Positions 1 through 9,780 of a DNA stretch of 64,000 bases are shown here, piece by piece (positions within the stretch are counted from its first letter, which is position 1; the number at the start of each line of letters is the position of its first letter). The DNA lies in the NCBI GenBank assembly GCA_016584305.1, contig JACEEZ010001777.1:583854-647853 (forward strand), written 5' to 3'. Source of the stretch: Chionoecetes opilio (Eukaryota > Arthropoda > Malacostraca > Decapoda > Majidae). The notes beneath the pieces were generated by a model. That model saw only the letters and a list, made by a program, of their open reading frames with translations, made no database searches and was not told where the DNA came from. The position numbers were made by a program, and so were the translations under genes.

Positions 1-345
1 GATATCAGGTGTCAATTTTGGATACATCATGGTAGACAGGCAGTCAAATATTACCTCAAATCTCTCAATAATTATAATAGATCTGAAGGTAGACTAGTCG
101 CCTATCTAGGTCCCCCTGAACTTCCCGCTGATAGAGAGCTCCTAAAACCAATTGAGGTCAATGGTGATGACTATACTGGGGATATTTTAATTAAAGGAGA
201 TAACTCTCCCCCCAATCAAGTATATGTCTGCATATTCACTTGTACCTTTATCAGGACTATTAATATGAGATTAGTCAAAGACCAAAGTGCCGAAACCACT
301 ATACAAATGTTCCGGTGCTATGTGGCCTGGGGTGATGTCACTTGA
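1..345 (+). mobile_element. BEL/Pao LTR retrotransposon, integrase fragment
   Basis: Frame 1 is open from the window edge to a stop at 343-345 (114 codons). The translation follows the BEL/Pao integrase layout: an HHCC-like lead-in (CQFWIHHGRQAVK), the DDYTGDI segment matching the family's TGVDYAGP-type block that contains a catalytic Asp, then YVCIFTCTFIRTINM, matching the YIALFTCxxTRAxHLE block. The protein enters from outside the window and ends early, with no C-terminal part visible, so this is a decayed fragment. The next 145 bases hold no further pol sequence. Family assignment is from recalled motif order; no LTR is visible. Confidence 0.8.
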
Positions 346-490
346 AGCGGAACTTTAGTTTTCGCCGGCCCCCAGTTGTGGAAATTATCCACCAACCACC
401 CTCTCAATAATTGCCAGAGTGGTGGTTTGTTTCCCCCCCCCTTGTGAGGGAGGTATTGTCCGCTCGTCATAGGGGGTGCGTAGGGATGTA

Positions 491-581
491 CAGTAAAAGC
501 CTTATAACTCGGCACGATAGGGGCTCTGGCCCTTGCCGAGTTATTCAATGTGCCGAGTTATGCAATGTCCTCCTCTGATAT

Positions 582-621
<40 letters not shown>

Positions 622-1112
622 AGTACTGTAATAGAATAAAAACTACACTTACCAGTGAACGGGTAGCAGCAGGCATGTAATCCAAGGAGAGGGGAGCCTT
701 GTTGTAACTTGTAACATGTAGAAGATGTTAGGGGGACTCAGTCGCATTTTAACACTGGTATCACTTTAATCACTTTATAATCACAACTCTGTACTGTATT
801 GTACACAGTATTGTACCTGTACAACTTAATTTTACATCACTTGAGCACTTAGTTACTGCAACACTATGCCCTGTCCATTAACTCTACCTTCGACTGTGAG
901 TGCCTGGGAGGACACAGGGGGGCGGCATGAGCCTCTAATTACAGGCGTCACTATAAGAATCCTGCCTGCGCCACCACGGGTGAGGGCCAACCATCACAGC
1001 CCTCGAGTGAGCCTCCAGGGCCTACCATCCCACCCCTGGAGATCACTGCCTACACGCATTATAGGCATGGTGGGAAGAAAAAAAAATAATAATAATAATA
1101 AAAAAAAAAAAA

Positions 1113-1148
<36 letters not shown>

Positions 1149-1238
1149 AATAAATAAATAAATAAAACCCTTGTCTTTGCCATGCCGAGTTATATCAAAT
1201 TCCGAGTTATACAGTGCCGAGTTATAAGGGTTTTACTG
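491..1238. mobile_element. Non-autonomous Tigger/pogo-type element (TA target)
   Basis: Ends are inverted repeats: CAGTAAAAGCCTTATAACTC at the left and the complement of CAGTAAAACCCTTATAACTC at the right, each flanked by TA (489-490, 1239-1240). An extra sub-terminal motif (tgccgagttat) recurs inside both ends. The interior has two long A-rich tracts (586-620, 1079-1170) and no transposase. The same ends and interior segments recur at 8633-9449 and 51896-53507, and a fragment lies at 55580-55800. Confidence 0.85.
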
Positions 1239-1352
1239 TATATAATATATATTACTATATATAATTATAATGGTAATGGGTATTAATTAAGGTAATTTAA
1301 GTAAATGATAAGTACTGGGATAATATAAATTAACATTCCCAGTGGTTATTAA

Positions 1353-2034
1353 CCCTCTCACGCACGAAAAGTTTAATAAGTTTTTCCGTCCACTGCGACA
1401 TCAGTCTTATGCTTCTAGGGGGCCCCGCGAAATGGCCTGACTGTGCGGCAAATTATTTTTTTATGTTATCAATTTCACCAACATGTATTCTTTTTTCCTG
1501 GCATTATTATATATCATTGGTTTTACAAGAGATTATTCTGCCTAATGAAAGAAAAAAATAACAAGAAATGCAAATAAATAGCGGAATTTACCGAATCCGA
1601 AAAGAGAAATAAGAAATACTTACATTCACCACTTCGTAGCTCGAAACTTCCTGAGTCAAATTTTTATGGTTTATATGCCAATAAAAGCGGATTTTTATGA
1701 GGATTCCAACGCTACCATTATAATTTTCATATGGCCAGTATGGCCAGCTCGGGACACGTTTTAAAGGGACGACAAACCGCGCTCACAGGCTGCCTTCTGA
1801 GTGGAAACTGAGACACAAACCCTTATCATTTCACATCCACTCACACGAGAGAGTTGACAATTAGTTTTTTTTATAGGTCTAGCTTGGATCTTTGACGCAT
1901 AAAATTTTGACGCAATTCTGATAAATACTTTATTTTTGGCGAATTTTTAACTGTTTTTTGACGCAATTCGCGTCAAAAGCTCAGATTGCAGACGGGCCCG
2001 TTTTGACGCGATCGCGTCACCGTGCGTGAGAGGG
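1353..2034. mobile_element. piggyBac-type MITE with TTAA target duplication
   Basis: The sequence starts TTAA-CCCTCTCACGCACG at 1349 and ends CGTGCGTGAGAGGG-TTAA at 2038, a perfect 14-bp inverted repeat with flanking TTAA duplications, which is diagnostic of the piggyBac superfamily. The interior repeats tgacgcaattcgcgtc-like motifs near the right end. No coding sequence is present. Its ends resemble those of the element at 4273-4938. Confidence 0.9.
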
Positions 2035-2038
2035 TTAA

Positions 2039-2599
2039 GCATTGCACCTTAAATAAATGAGCACCAATTGTGGTGGTCCACCCGTCGCCCACAAAGAGGT
2101 GACACGTGTATTTGTGGTGGCCGCTGCTGTGATTATTCTAGCCACCGGGAATTATATACACGTGGCTAGGTATTGGTAGCGGGAGACTCGCCGCCCACCG
2201 GAGAGGTTAGTATCATTCCAGCCCTCACGGGATTAACATCTCTTCTCTGATTATAACGAGAAAAACTGTACATACGTTCATTTTGTACATATAAGTGATA
2301 AAAACAATAGGACGTGTTAAAATACGACACTGATTATATCCGCCGCGTCAAGATAACTAGGTGTGAAAACCTCCTGACGCCCATAACAATAACACCGCCT
2401 CCAGCTATTCGCTTCCGCCCTTCACCGGCGGCCTTGATCAGCGCGACCACTTCGGAAATCAAGACATTGCAGTATGTATTGATTAAAGCCTACAGCCAAT
2501 TCAACCCTACTATCCACTGATAAGTATCCTAGTTAGTTGACTAGCTGGGGTATTGTGTCGGGATGAGATAGACGATGGGTTTTGTATAGGTAAGACCTC
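2039..2599. other. Unassigned AT-balanced sequence
   Basis: No protein domain, inverted repeat or RNA gene was recognised here. A 68-codon open frame at 2314-2520 has no recognisable motif and is probably chance. Confidence 0.5.
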
Positions 2600-3535
2600 A
2601 AATTAATATGTGCTTGTAGCATAAATTTCTACATCGACCTTCTCTTTGTTTCCGAGTAGGTAGTCTCTCATTGTCTGTTTCTTCCATCTTTGTTATCAGC
2701 TTAAATTTGTTTTATTAAGTCTCCTCTTTCTCTTCTCTGCTCAAGTGTTGGTAACTGTATTTCCTTCAACCTTTCCTCATCAGAAAGTTCTTCTAGCTCT
2801 GGTACCATCTTTGTTGCCATTCTTTGTATCCTCTCCAACTTTTTCACGTTTCTTTTTATATGGGGACCATACAATGTCAGCATATTCCATTTGGGTCAGA
2901 TCATTGTAGTAATTATCTTTCTCATCATATTTTTGTCCATGTAATGAAATGCCACTCTAATATTCTTCAACATCCTGTATGTATGTATCACCAAATATTG
3001 TATTCAGATGTTTTTCTGGTTGTAGGTTATTCTGTATTATCACTCCCAGGTCTTTTTCTTCATAAACCTTTGTAATTACTAATTTCCCATTTTATATGGC
3101 CATTTATATCTCTTAGCTTTTTCCAATTTCCATCACATGACACTTATTCACATTAAATTCCATTTCCCATCTTCTGCTCCATTCGTAAATCTAGTTCAAG
3201 TTATTTTGTAGTGTTTTACAATCTTTATAGTTTTTTATTTATCTTAATAGTTTTGCATCATCCACAAATAAACTAATATAACTTTCTATTTCATCAGTCA
3301 TGTCATTCACATAAATCATGAACATTATTGGTGCCAACACTGATCCTTGTGGCATCCCACTAAATACCTTTCTCCATTCAAATTTTTCATCCTTTACTAC
3401 TGTTCTCATTTATCTTCATCTGGGATAACATTCCATCCTGGTTTTGATCATCCCTTTGATTCCTCCTATATTTTCCAATTTCCAAAGTAGCCTCTCATGG
3501 GGAACTTTATCAAATGCCTTTTTAAGATCTAGATA
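2600..3535 (-). pseudogene. LINE A reverse transcriptase palm and C-terminal part
   Basis: Reading the minus strand from 3535, the sequence begins with RT motif A (YLDLKKAFDKVPHERLLWKL), continues through a frameshifted palm, and ends in the conserved C-terminal stretch KLERIQRMATKMVPELEEL followed by LPTLEQRRERGDLI (2701-2883). The same C-terminal stretch occurs in the LINE at 28200-28350. The 3' end is not sharply defined and lies near 2600. Several frameshifts are present. Confidence 0.8.
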
Positions 3536-3605
3536 CAGGAGAACCTCGTTTAACCGGCATTTAAAACAACGGCAGCCTCAAAACAACGGCACTAATCGAC
3601 CCAGG

Positions 3606-3642
<37 letters not shown>

Positions 3643-3862
3643 CCACTGATAAACTCTGGAACTCTCTTCCTGTTTCTGTTTTTCCACTTTCCTATGACTT
3701 ACATCTTTTCAAAAGAAGAGTAACAAGACACCTCCCGAACTAAATTGGCTCACCCCACTTTTTTATTTTATTCTCTGACTGTCTTCTTTATAGGGACTGG
3801 CAACTAAGCGGCCTTTGTGTTACCCATTTTTGTTGTGCCCTTGGCCAGTTCCTTGTGATGGG

Positions 3863-3904
<42 letters not shown>

Positions 3905-4009
3905 ATTTTGGGGGATTCCATAAGAGTAACTCTCAAAACAACGGCAAAATGAGTTATCCGGCATGCGCTCCCCCCCCCCGAGGGTGCCGGATAAACGAGG
4001 TTCTCCTTA
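3536..4009. mobile_element. TA-flanked MITE carrying a captured LINE 3' tail (copy 1)
   Basis: The ends are CAGGAGAACCTCGTTTAACC at the left and the complement of AAGGAGAACCTCGTTTATCC at the right, with TA at both junctions. It interrupts LINE A between its IVY and LDLKKAF codons. Inside, after a poly(T) tract (3607-3642), lies about 220 bp nearly identical to the 3' end of LINE B (compare 6085-6325), then poly(A) (3863-3901). The same structure, with the same internal junctions, occurs at 62824-63590. Confidence 0.85.
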
Positions 4010-4055
4010 TACACAATCTGCCCATCCATCTCTTTTTTGTGTTGTATCAATTCAA

Positions 4056-4098
4056 GGTATCAGCGTTTATATTTCATGGTCTCAGCCACCAGATGTCC
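4056..4098 (+). repeat. Left terminal inverted repeat of the 4.1-kb element
   Basis: 43 bp, with 41 of 43 bases matching the complement of 8124-8166. Similarity stops abruptly at base 44 on both sides. Confidence 0.85.
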
Positions 4099-6330
4099 AT
4101 CCTGCCTGGTCAAACTTTTCTGTCTTTGTCTATCTACTTCCACCTTTCCTTCTTGCTGGAAGTTTGCTCACATCCAACCTGTTCCTAAGAAGGGTGACCG
4201 TTCTAATCCTTCAAACTACCGTCCTATAACTTTGACTTCCTGCCTTTCTAAAGTTTTTGAATCTATACTTAACCCTTTCACGTACAAATGACGTCTTTGA
4301 GCGTCATCCGGTACGTGTAGGCCATACATACAAATGACGTCTTTGAGCGTCATCCAAAAATAATATTTTAAAATATTTATTAAAAATCTTAAAAAGCGCG
4401 CGGCGCGGCTGACGTGAGATTCACTTGACCGTTGGAGCGAATTACAATATATTATATTAAAATATATTTTGTATAATATAATATTGTATATTATATTATA
4501 CAATATATTTATTAAAAAAAAAAACTTTACGCTATCTTTCACTTCGTTGTATGGCTTTATTTTTGAGCGAATTACAATATATTATACTTCATTGGAAAGG
4601 AAATGTATTCAGCTATGTCATGGAATGTAGAAAAATCTTCTATGATGATAAGTTGATTTTTGGCATATTTTTTTTTGCCGCAAGGTGTTATTTTTTTTTT
4701 TTATCACTTCTAACTCGAGGTTTTGTAAGTTATTTTCACGCTAGCGTATTTTTTGAACATTGTATGATATAGAAATTTATCTTAGCTTAAAAACGAAACA
4801 TAATTGAACTCGATACCTTTGATAGTTTAGTTTCTAGACGCGGTGGAAGTACAACTTTTTTCCCATGCGTGACATTTCGGGTGACAATGGGTTTACTCGG
4901 GACAACAAAAAGTGAATGACAATGGTGACGTGAAAGGGTTAATAAGAAGATTCTTAAGCATCTATCTGCTCACAATCTTCTATCTGATCATCAGTACGGT
5001 TTCCGTAAAGGGCGATCTACTGGCGATCTTCTAGCTTTCCTAACTGAATCTTGGTCATCCTCCTTTAGGGGTTTTGGTGAAGCTTTTGTTGTTGCCCTTG
5101 ACATATCAAAAGCTTTTGATAGAGTCTGGCACAAATCTTTAATTTCCAAACTACCCTCATTTGGTTTCTATCATTCTCTCTGTAACTTCATCTTAAGTTT
5201 CCTTTCAAACCGTTCTATTGCAGCTACTGTAGACGGACATTGTTCTTCTCCTAAATCTATCAATAGTGGTGTTCCCCAGGGTTCTGTCCTATCACCCACT
5301 CTCTTTCTATTATTCATTAATGATCTTCTAAGTCTAACTTAAAGCCCTATCCACTCCTACGCTGATGATTCTACCCTGCATTTTTCAACGTCGTTTATTA
5401 GACGTCCAACTCAACAGGAACTAAGTGATTCACGGAGAGATGCCACCGAGCGCCTAACTTCTGATCTTTCTATAATTTCTGATTGGGGCAAAGCAAACCT
5501 TGTTTTGTTCAATGCCTCAAAAACCCAATTTCTTCACCTATCTACTCGACAAAACCTACCAGATAACTATCCCCTCTTCTTCAATGACACTCAACTGTGT
5601 CCTTCTTCTACAATGAACATTCTAGGACTATCCTTTACTAAAAATCTGAACTGGAAATCTCACATCTCATCTCTTGCTAAAACAGCTTCTAAGAAGTTAG
5701 GTGTCCTGTGGCATCTGCGTCCCTTTTTTTTCTCCCTCCCAATTGCTTGCTCTCTACAGGAGCCTTATCCACCCATGTATGGAGTATGTCTCACATGTTT
5801 GGGGAGGATCCACTTATACAGCTCTCCTAAACAGGGTTGAGTCAAAAGCTTTTCGTCTCATCAACTCCCCTCCTCTGACTGACTGCCTTCAATCTTTAAA
5901 TCACCGACGCAATGTTGCTTCTCTTGCTCTCTTCTACCGTTATTTTCATGCTCACTGCTCTTCTGAACTTGCTAACTGCATGCCTCCCCCCCTCCCGTGG
6001 CCTCGCTGCACAAGACTTTCTACTCATTCTCATCCCTATTCTGTCCATCTTCCTAATGCAAGAGTTAATCAGTATCTTTACTCTTTCATCCCTTTCACTG
6101 GTAAACTCTGGAACTCTCTTCCTGTTTCTATTTTTCCACTTTCCTATGACTTTTCAAAAGAAGAGTAACAAGACACCTCCCGAACTAAATTGGCTCACCC
6201 CTCTTTTTTATATTATTCTCTTACTGTCTTCTTTATAGGGACTGGCAACTAAGCGGGCTTTGTGTTACCCATTTTTTTTGTGCCCTTGGCCAGTCCTTTG
6301 TGATGGGGGAAAAAAAAAAAAAAAAAAAAA
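4099..6330 (+). pseudogene. LINE B (Jockey-like) reverse transcriptase, split by a piggyBac MITE
   Basis: The plus strand encodes non-LTR reverse transcriptase blocks: VPKKGDRSNPSNYRPI (about 4182), QYGFRKGRSTGDLLAFL, motif A LDISKAFDRVWHKSL (about 5097), motif B SGVPQGSVLSPTLF (about 5267), and motif C SYADDSTLH (about 5356). A thumb region follows (SKTQFLHLSTR, 5515) and a C-terminal segment with PCMEYVSHVWGGSTYTALLN (5785). It ends in poly(A) at 6309-6330. A stop before motif C, several frameshifts and the MITE at 4273-4938 show it is inactive. The endonuclease half is missing, so it is 5'-truncated. Its 3' tail recurs inside MITEs at 3640-3900, 20570-20780 (diverged) and 62931-63480. Confidence 0.9.
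4273..4938. mobile_element. piggyBac-type MITE inserted in LINE B
   Basis: TTAA (4269-4272) then CCCTTTCACGTAC at the left; GTGACGTGAAAGGG then TTAA (4939-4942) at the right. Excising it with one TTAA restores the LINE B frame (SKVFESIL into NKKILKHL). A 26-bp unit containing gacgtctttgagcgtc is duplicated at 4285-4310 and 4331-4356. It has no coding sequence. Confidence 0.9.
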
Positions 6331-6790
6331 TTGTGTCTTCTCATAGAAATGTTGACAAGGTGCTTTAAAGTAATCAGTTACGCATTTTTATTGTTTTGTT
6401 TATCAGCTGATGCTGTACTTCAATGAAGTTTTTAGTATCCAATGTATATCATAATATGCATACTCTAATATTAATAAAAGAATTTCATCGTTGAGTGAAA
6501 ACTACAAAATTTAGGACATTTAACAAATACCAATAGAGAGCCCTGTTACGCATGTTAAAACAGTCAGTTCTTACAGAAATGCCAATGAAATGCAACAAGA
6601 GACTATATTAAGCCAACTCATGAAAGGAAAACACATGTCAGTGTCTGGAACTATTGAAATAATGGCATACATTATGTATGACATGGTGGCATCCTTAAGC
6701 CACAGCCTGTCACGCTGCCAGGCGCACGATTATCATTTTAAGCTGTGAGGGCGCGCCGTAAACATACGAGTACGATGACTTGTGTTTGTG
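6331..6790. other. Unassigned part of the 4.1-kb element
   Basis: AT-rich sequence after the LINE B poly(A). No domain or repeat was recognised apart from the THAP-like frame that follows. Confidence 0.4.
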
Positions 6791-6922
6791 TGTGCTGTGG
6801 CAGAATGCAACTCTGATTCAAGAAAAGAAGTAGAAAAACATCCATGTATGGCTGAAGTTAAAGGCTGGGTAATATTTCCTTCAGCTAAGAACGAACCAAA
6901 ACGAAGAAAGTTGGGAAAATAG
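6791..6922 (+). pseudogene. THAP-like C2CH zinc-finger fragment
   Basis: A 43-codon frame reads CAVAECNSDS then WVIFPSAKNEPKRRKL and a stop. The spacing of the two cysteines, the Asn-Ser after the second, the IFP block and the basic run fit the start of a THAP domain (CxxxxCxN ... FxxFPxxxxxRxxW). The terminal Trp and the later Cys/His pair are not visible, so the domain is truncated or interrupted. THAP domains bind DNA at the N-terminus of P-element and Kolobok transposases, which fits its place inside a TIR-bounded element. The match is short, so this call is tentative. Confidence 0.4.
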
Positions 6923-7016
6923 ATGTAGACCATGGAGGTTATAATAGAAGGAGGCGGCATGCCGCGCATTCCTTGTTATCGGGCGAAGCCGCTCGCCCCG
7001 CCCCAATGCGGGGAGA

Positions 7017-7052
7017 CCAAAGACTTTCAACAACGTTGTTGAATGTCTTTGG
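7017..7052. repeat. 36-bp near-perfect palindrome
   Basis: Two 18-bp arms starting CCAAAGACTTTCAACAAC are complementary with one mismatch and no spacer. A GC-rich hairpin (cgccccaatgcggggag) lies just upstream. Function unknown. Confidence 0.7.
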
Positions 7053-7554
7053 ATTGATTCAAAACATTGAGATTTCACGCGTCGACTCATTGCACTTTCA
7101 GGCTTTCTATCTAATTGATACACAAAAATAAATGGAAAATATGACTGCCTAGGTATAGTTAACATCTAGACATTCTTTACTGACTATATCTCATAGAATA
7201 ACATTCCCATCGCCGCATTATTCAAGGAAGTAACACGGTCTTGTTGTGTACTCCGCACAAATATGCACTGGTTTTCTTGAATAAATAAGAATTTTGCATT
7301 ATTTCCTAATTAAAATACATTTCAAATGTATAAGGATCAATACTGTGCATATTAAACATTAAAAAAATACTTCACAGAGGGTAAAGTGTCCTTCAAAGTG
7401 GTTGCTAAGTCTGGATGGCGAGTCACCTCCCGCCTCCTTTCTTATAACCTGCCTGATGTAGATGCCTAGATGGGACGGGGTGGAGCAAGGATAGTATAAC
7501 TTTCTAATATCCTTGGGGTGGAGGATGTAGTTAGAGTTTAGTTTAGACCACACG
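7053..7554. other. Unassigned sequence within the 4.1-kb element
   Basis: No recognised gene or repeat. A 64-codon minus-strand frame (7359-7553) has no recognisable domain. Confidence 0.4.
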
Positions 7555-7693
7555 AGTGGTGGTGGTAGTGTAGTGGGTGGTAGTGTGTTTTGGTGGTGGT
7601 GGGTGGTAGTGGGTTGTGGTGGTGGTGGTGGTGGTGGTGGTGGTGGTGGTGGTGGTGGTGGTGTGGTGGTGGTGGTGGTGGTGGTGGTGGTGG
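7555..7693. repeat. (GGT)n microsatellite
   Basis: About 140 bp of GGT/GTGGTG units with minor interruptions. It would read as poly-His on the minus strand, but there is no supporting gene context. Confidence 0.95.
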
Positions 7694-8123
7694 TATAATA
7701 TTAATATGGATAATTTCATGGATGGGGATGAAAGGTGGATGTAGGTAGTGTTTAGTAACAGGAACTACCACGTGCAGGTCTCCCAGCCTCTTGTAGCTTC
7801 CTTATTTATCATGTTCTTATGCTCTATCCTTATATTATAGCTATATAATTGTGGTATAGGTTGTGGTGGAGGTGTGGTTGTCATGGTAACGGGCGGCGGC
7901 CGGCACTTTTGTTTACGTTTGTCAGCCAATCAGCGCGCGATGTAGTCGTGGTGGACTCGCAGTTATCGTACTGATCATTTAATTAAAGATTATATATATA
8001 TTACCCAACATACATAAATAGAAAGAGAAAAATACACTGGTCAAAAGTATCGAGAAAAATGTTCATGTATTGAGAAATTTAAAGTTGTCCACATTTTTTT
8101 CTTCTAAACGGAGAACTCACTAA
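7694..8123. other. Unassigned right part of the 4.1-kb element
   Basis: No domain recognised. It includes a short GC-rich stretch (7880-7950) and then AT-rich sequence up to the inverted repeat. Confidence 0.4.
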
Positions 8124-8166
8124 GGACATCTGGCGGCTGAGACCATGAAATACAAACGCTGATACC
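8124..8166 (-). repeat. Right terminal inverted repeat of the 4.1-kb element
   Basis: Complement of 4056-4098 with two mismatches; followed by the TCAA duplication at 8167-8170. Confidence 0.85.
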
Positions 8167-8632
8167 TCAAATTACTCTTGAGAAAAGCTTATTAAGTTGG
8201 TCACACATGATCTCTTTTTCCTAAAACCATACTGTCGGTCTGTTATTATACCTTCATTTTCTAAGTATTCCGTCCATTGCTTCTTTATTATTTTCTCACA
8301 TATTTTGCATAATGTGCTAGTCAATGACACTGGTCATTTAGTGGTTCATCCTTCTTCCCTTTTTTATATATTGGCACTATATCTGCTCTCTTCCACTCCT
8401 TTGGCACTTTTCCCATTGTTAATGAGCACTTTATTATATCATATACTGGTTCGAACAACTGATTTCTGCACTCTTTTAAAACATAACCCAACACTCCGTC
8501 TGGTCCTATTGCTTTCCTCTCCTCCAATTCCTTCAACAATCCACAAACTTCCTCCTTCTCTATTTTTATTTTCCACTCCTTTCGGACTTTTTTCATTCCT
8601 TGCGGTTCGTTGAATTTAATCTTTTGTGAATA
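8167..8632 (-). pseudogene. LINE A reverse transcriptase N-terminal part
   Basis: The minus strand encodes KAIGPDGVLGYVLKECRNQL, then VPKEWKRADIVPIYKKGKK (RT fingers, 8321-8500), and with one frameshift CKICEKIIKKQWTEYLENEG, ITDRQYGFRKKRS and NLISFSQE up to the left border of the 4.1-kb element's target. It aligns directly with the plus-strand LINE at 27100-27500. It is bounded on the right by the Tigger insertion at 8633. Confidence 0.85.
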
Positions 8633-9449
8633 CACTAAAACCCTTATAACTCGGCATTGTATAACCCGGAATTTGATATAACTCGGCAAGGAAAAGACAG
8701 TCGGCAAAAAATTATGTATTTCAGCATGTTGCCGAGTTATAACTGCATCTCTTGGTTTACACTCGGCATATCATGCCCTCACAACCTCTTGTGTGAACAT
8801 GTATACAGAAAGTCGGCAAAAAATAATGTATCTCGGCATAATGCCGAGTTATAACTGCATCTCTTTGCTTACACTCGGTATATCCTCATTCTTTTCTTCT
8901 TGTGACCTCTTCTGCTTTGTATCGCTTTGTAGGTCTTCTGTCAAGCTCGCTTGACATAAGTCGCATGTCAGCCTACGCGCTGGTACCCGACCATTGCTTT
9001 ACTTTGCCACCTATCTTACGTGTTTTGGGATTACATCATACAGTACTGTATTTCAATATGTCAGCTCCATCACGCAAAGGTGTCTCCAGCAGGAAGGGAA
9101 TGAAATTGAAGAGCCTGAGCCTGTATGAAAAGGTGAAAGTGCTGGCAAGGATGGATGCAGGTGCGTCCATGCGTGCTATTTGTGCTGAGTTTGATATCAA
9201 ATCCAGCACATTCTGTGATATCAAGAGAAAAAAAGAGAAGATTCGTGCCCATGCCCTTACTTTGGAGGATCCAAGCACCTCCAAGACTACCAAGAAGAGG
9301 ATTAAGCCAGTTAAGAATGTCTCCCTGGATGCTGTATTTAAACATTTTGAATTTTTACCCATATCAGGAGGGCACTTGCATAACTCGGGATATTGAATAA
9401 CTCAGCAAGGCCAGAGCCCCTATCGTGCCGAGTTATAAGGGTTTTAGTG
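8633..9449 (+). mobile_element. Tigger-type element, internally deleted, inserted in LINE A
   Basis: The inverted ends CACTAAAACCCTTATAACTC are flanked by TA at 8631-8632 and 9450-9451. Removing the element plus one TA joins LINE A codons into FQQVFTKD, equivalent to LQTVFTRE of the copy at 27030. Its interior keeps only the start of a transposase (9058-9396) and two copies of a 5' segment with the cggcataatgccgagttata motif (about 8700-8760 and 8820-8880). Confidence 0.9.
9058..9396 (+). CDS. Tigger transposase N-terminal fragment (CENP-B/psq-type HTH)
   Basis: 112 codons starting MSAPSRKGVSSRKGMKLKSL. Residues 17-60 form a CENP-B N-terminal helix-turn-helix: LSLYEKVKVLARMDAGASM, then CAEFDIKSSTFCDIKRKKEK. 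This is the domain by which pogo/Tigger transposases bind their own inverted repeats. After about 95 residues the frame runs into the element's 3' terminal region and stops, so the second HTH and the DDE nuclease are absent. The reading frame itself is uninterrupted, so an HTH-only peptide could be made if the element were transcribed. The start was chosen because the preceding frame lacks similarity and related copies (52247, minus strand) begin at the same Met. Confidence 0.75.
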   Translation: MSAPSRKGVSSRKGMKLKSLSLYEKVKVLARMDAGASMRAICAEFDIKSSTFCDIKRKKEKIRAHALTLEDPSTSKTTKKRIKPVKNVSLDAVFKHFEFLPISGGHLHNSGY

Positions 9450-9780
9450 TACTTGCTGAAAGTTTTTATTTAAAATTTCACTCATTATTTTTGGATCTTC
9501 ATTATATTATATTTCCTTCTTTCAGTCTCTCTACTTTGTCCTTATGCTTGATTCTTCCATAGATAAATCTGCAAAACAATTTGGGTTCTTCCCTACACTT
9601 TTCAACTACACACAACCCTCGTTTCCCCGGACCTCCATTTCCCAGATATCGGATTTGCTGGTCAAAATCCGAGGTCCGGGGATATGTCAGAGTCCCGGAC
9701 AAATGCCTGGTCCAGTCCATAAATCGACAAAGTTGTCCGGCGGTCCGAGCGTCTCCTGTCACCCATGGTCAGTGTCCGCG

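Larger units (their letters stand above)
4056..8166. mobile_element. 4.1-kb element with 43-bp terminal inverted repeats, unclassified
   Basis: The first 43 bases (GGTATCAGCGTTTATATTTC...) and the complement of the last 43 differ at only two positions. The element is bounded by TCAA at 4052-4055 and 8167-8170. Removing it and one TCAA rejoins LINE A between the codons for SFSQE and ELIQHKK, matching the uninterrupted relative within one codon. It contains LINE B (4099-6330) and, beyond that, a short THAP-like zinc-finger reading frame (6791-6922), a palindrome and a GGT repeat. The THAP-like finger suggests a P- or Kolobok-type relative, but the 4-bp TCAA duplication fits neither cleanly. Confidence 0.75.

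Noticed and set aside
866..1153. 95-codon frame ending in poly-Lys
   Set aside because: It lies inside a non-autonomous Tigger element, and its C-terminus is the A-rich tract.
7538..7771. Histidine-rich protein on the minus strand
   Set aside because: It is only the translation of the (GGT)n microsatellite.
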